Positions 5,375 through 5,479 of a stretch of DNA of 5,479 bases are shown here, piece after piece. The stretch is taken from NCBI GenBank assembly GCA_023433985.1, contig JAEYTN010000018.1, positions 1 to 5,479 of the forward strand, given 5' to 3'. The translations under genes were made by a program, and so were the position numbers. Source of the DNA: Pseudomonadota bacterium. GTDB lineage: Bacteria > Pseudomonadota > Alphaproteobacteria > Rhizobiales > Devosiaceae. The stretch's first letter is position 1; the number at the start of each line of letters is the position of its first letter. The notes beneath the pieces were generated by a model. It was not told where the DNA came from. It ran no database searches and saw only the letters and a list, made by a program, of their open reading frames with translations.

Positions 5375-5417
5375 ATCTCCTATAGGTGATTGACTATTTG
5401 CGATTTCGGCGTAGAAC
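5375..5417 (+). promoter_or_regulatory. candidate promoter with an upstream dyad
   Basis: TTGACT (5390-5395) and TAGAAC (5412-5417) are 16 bases apart, the same style as the predicted sdh promoter. The dyad ATCTCCTATAGGTGAT (5375-5390), symmetric except for one central-flanking T-T mismatch, touches the -35 element, where a repressor or activator could bind. It would drive the open frame that begins at 5450. Confidence 0.4.
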
Positions 5418-5449
5418 CGCTCGCGTATCGCCAAGGAAAGCGTTGCCGG

Positions 5450-5479
5450 ATGCGCAACTGCCTCGACACATCGATGACC
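5450..5479 (+). CDS. possible start of a gene cut by the window end
   Basis: An ATG at 5450 opens a frame of ten codons (MRNCLDTSMT) to the window edge. AAGGAAAG (5433-5440) lies 9 bases upstream, and a plausible promoter precedes it. Too short to identify; a second ATG in the same frame at 5474 is an alternative start. Purely positional support. Confidence 0.25.
   Translation, partial: MRNCLDTSMT

Noticed and set aside
1..5479. CRISPR array, tRNA, rRNA, insertion sequence or prophage
   Set aside because: No regularly spaced direct repeats, no cloverleaf-like sequence, no transposase or phage motif, and no terminal inverted repeats with target duplication were seen. Base composition and codon use look uniform.
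1..5479. A novel multi-gene defence or metabolic system
   Set aside because: The recognisable genes are housekeeping. The unknowns are two small exported proteins and one DUF, which are not arranged as a system.

Overview
This is a GC-rich, gene-dense chromosomal segment from an alphaproteobacterium. The evidence is the succinate dehydrogenase (sdh) gene order C-D-A, the alphaproteobacterial character of the SdhA, SdhC and SdhD proteins, and a hairpin-forming intergenic element of a kind I recall from Hyphomicrobiales chromosomes. A Devosia-like member of Hyphomicrobiales would fit, but the genus cannot be fixed from the sequence alone. There are no RNA genes, insertion sequences, phage genes or CRISPR arrays.

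Layout. Positions 1-2047 (minus strand) hold the start of the sdh operon: sdhC, sdhD and the first 424 codons of sdhA, which runs off the left edge. A good sigma70-type promoter lies just upstream (2106-2134). A small predicted exported protein (2198-2428, minus) precedes the operon. Divergent from it is nudK (2586-3164, plus), a Nudix hydrolase of the GDP-mannose pyrophosphatase type. It converges on a second small exported protein (3327-3569, minus), and a structured repeat of about 140 bp fills the gap between them. A two-gene minus-strand unit follows: a DUF1737 protein (4421-4630) and an alpha/beta hydrolase (3698-4369). A 72-bp divergent intergenic region separates it from a beta-class carbonic anhydrase (4703-5338, plus). 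The last 140 bp contain a dyad, a plausible promoter and possibly the first ten codons of another plus-strand gene.

Functionally this is mostly housekeeping: respiratory complex II and TCA cycle, nucleotide-sugar turnover, and CO2/bicarbonate balance, with two small secreted proteins and one DUF of unknown role. I found no novel defence, mobile or biosynthetic system. The points most worth a second look are non-coding: the structured repeat at 3179-3318, two strong inverted repeats at 3581-3610 and 3657-3689, the sdhC leader, and the carbonic anhydrase start, which lacks a Shine-Dalgarno sequence.
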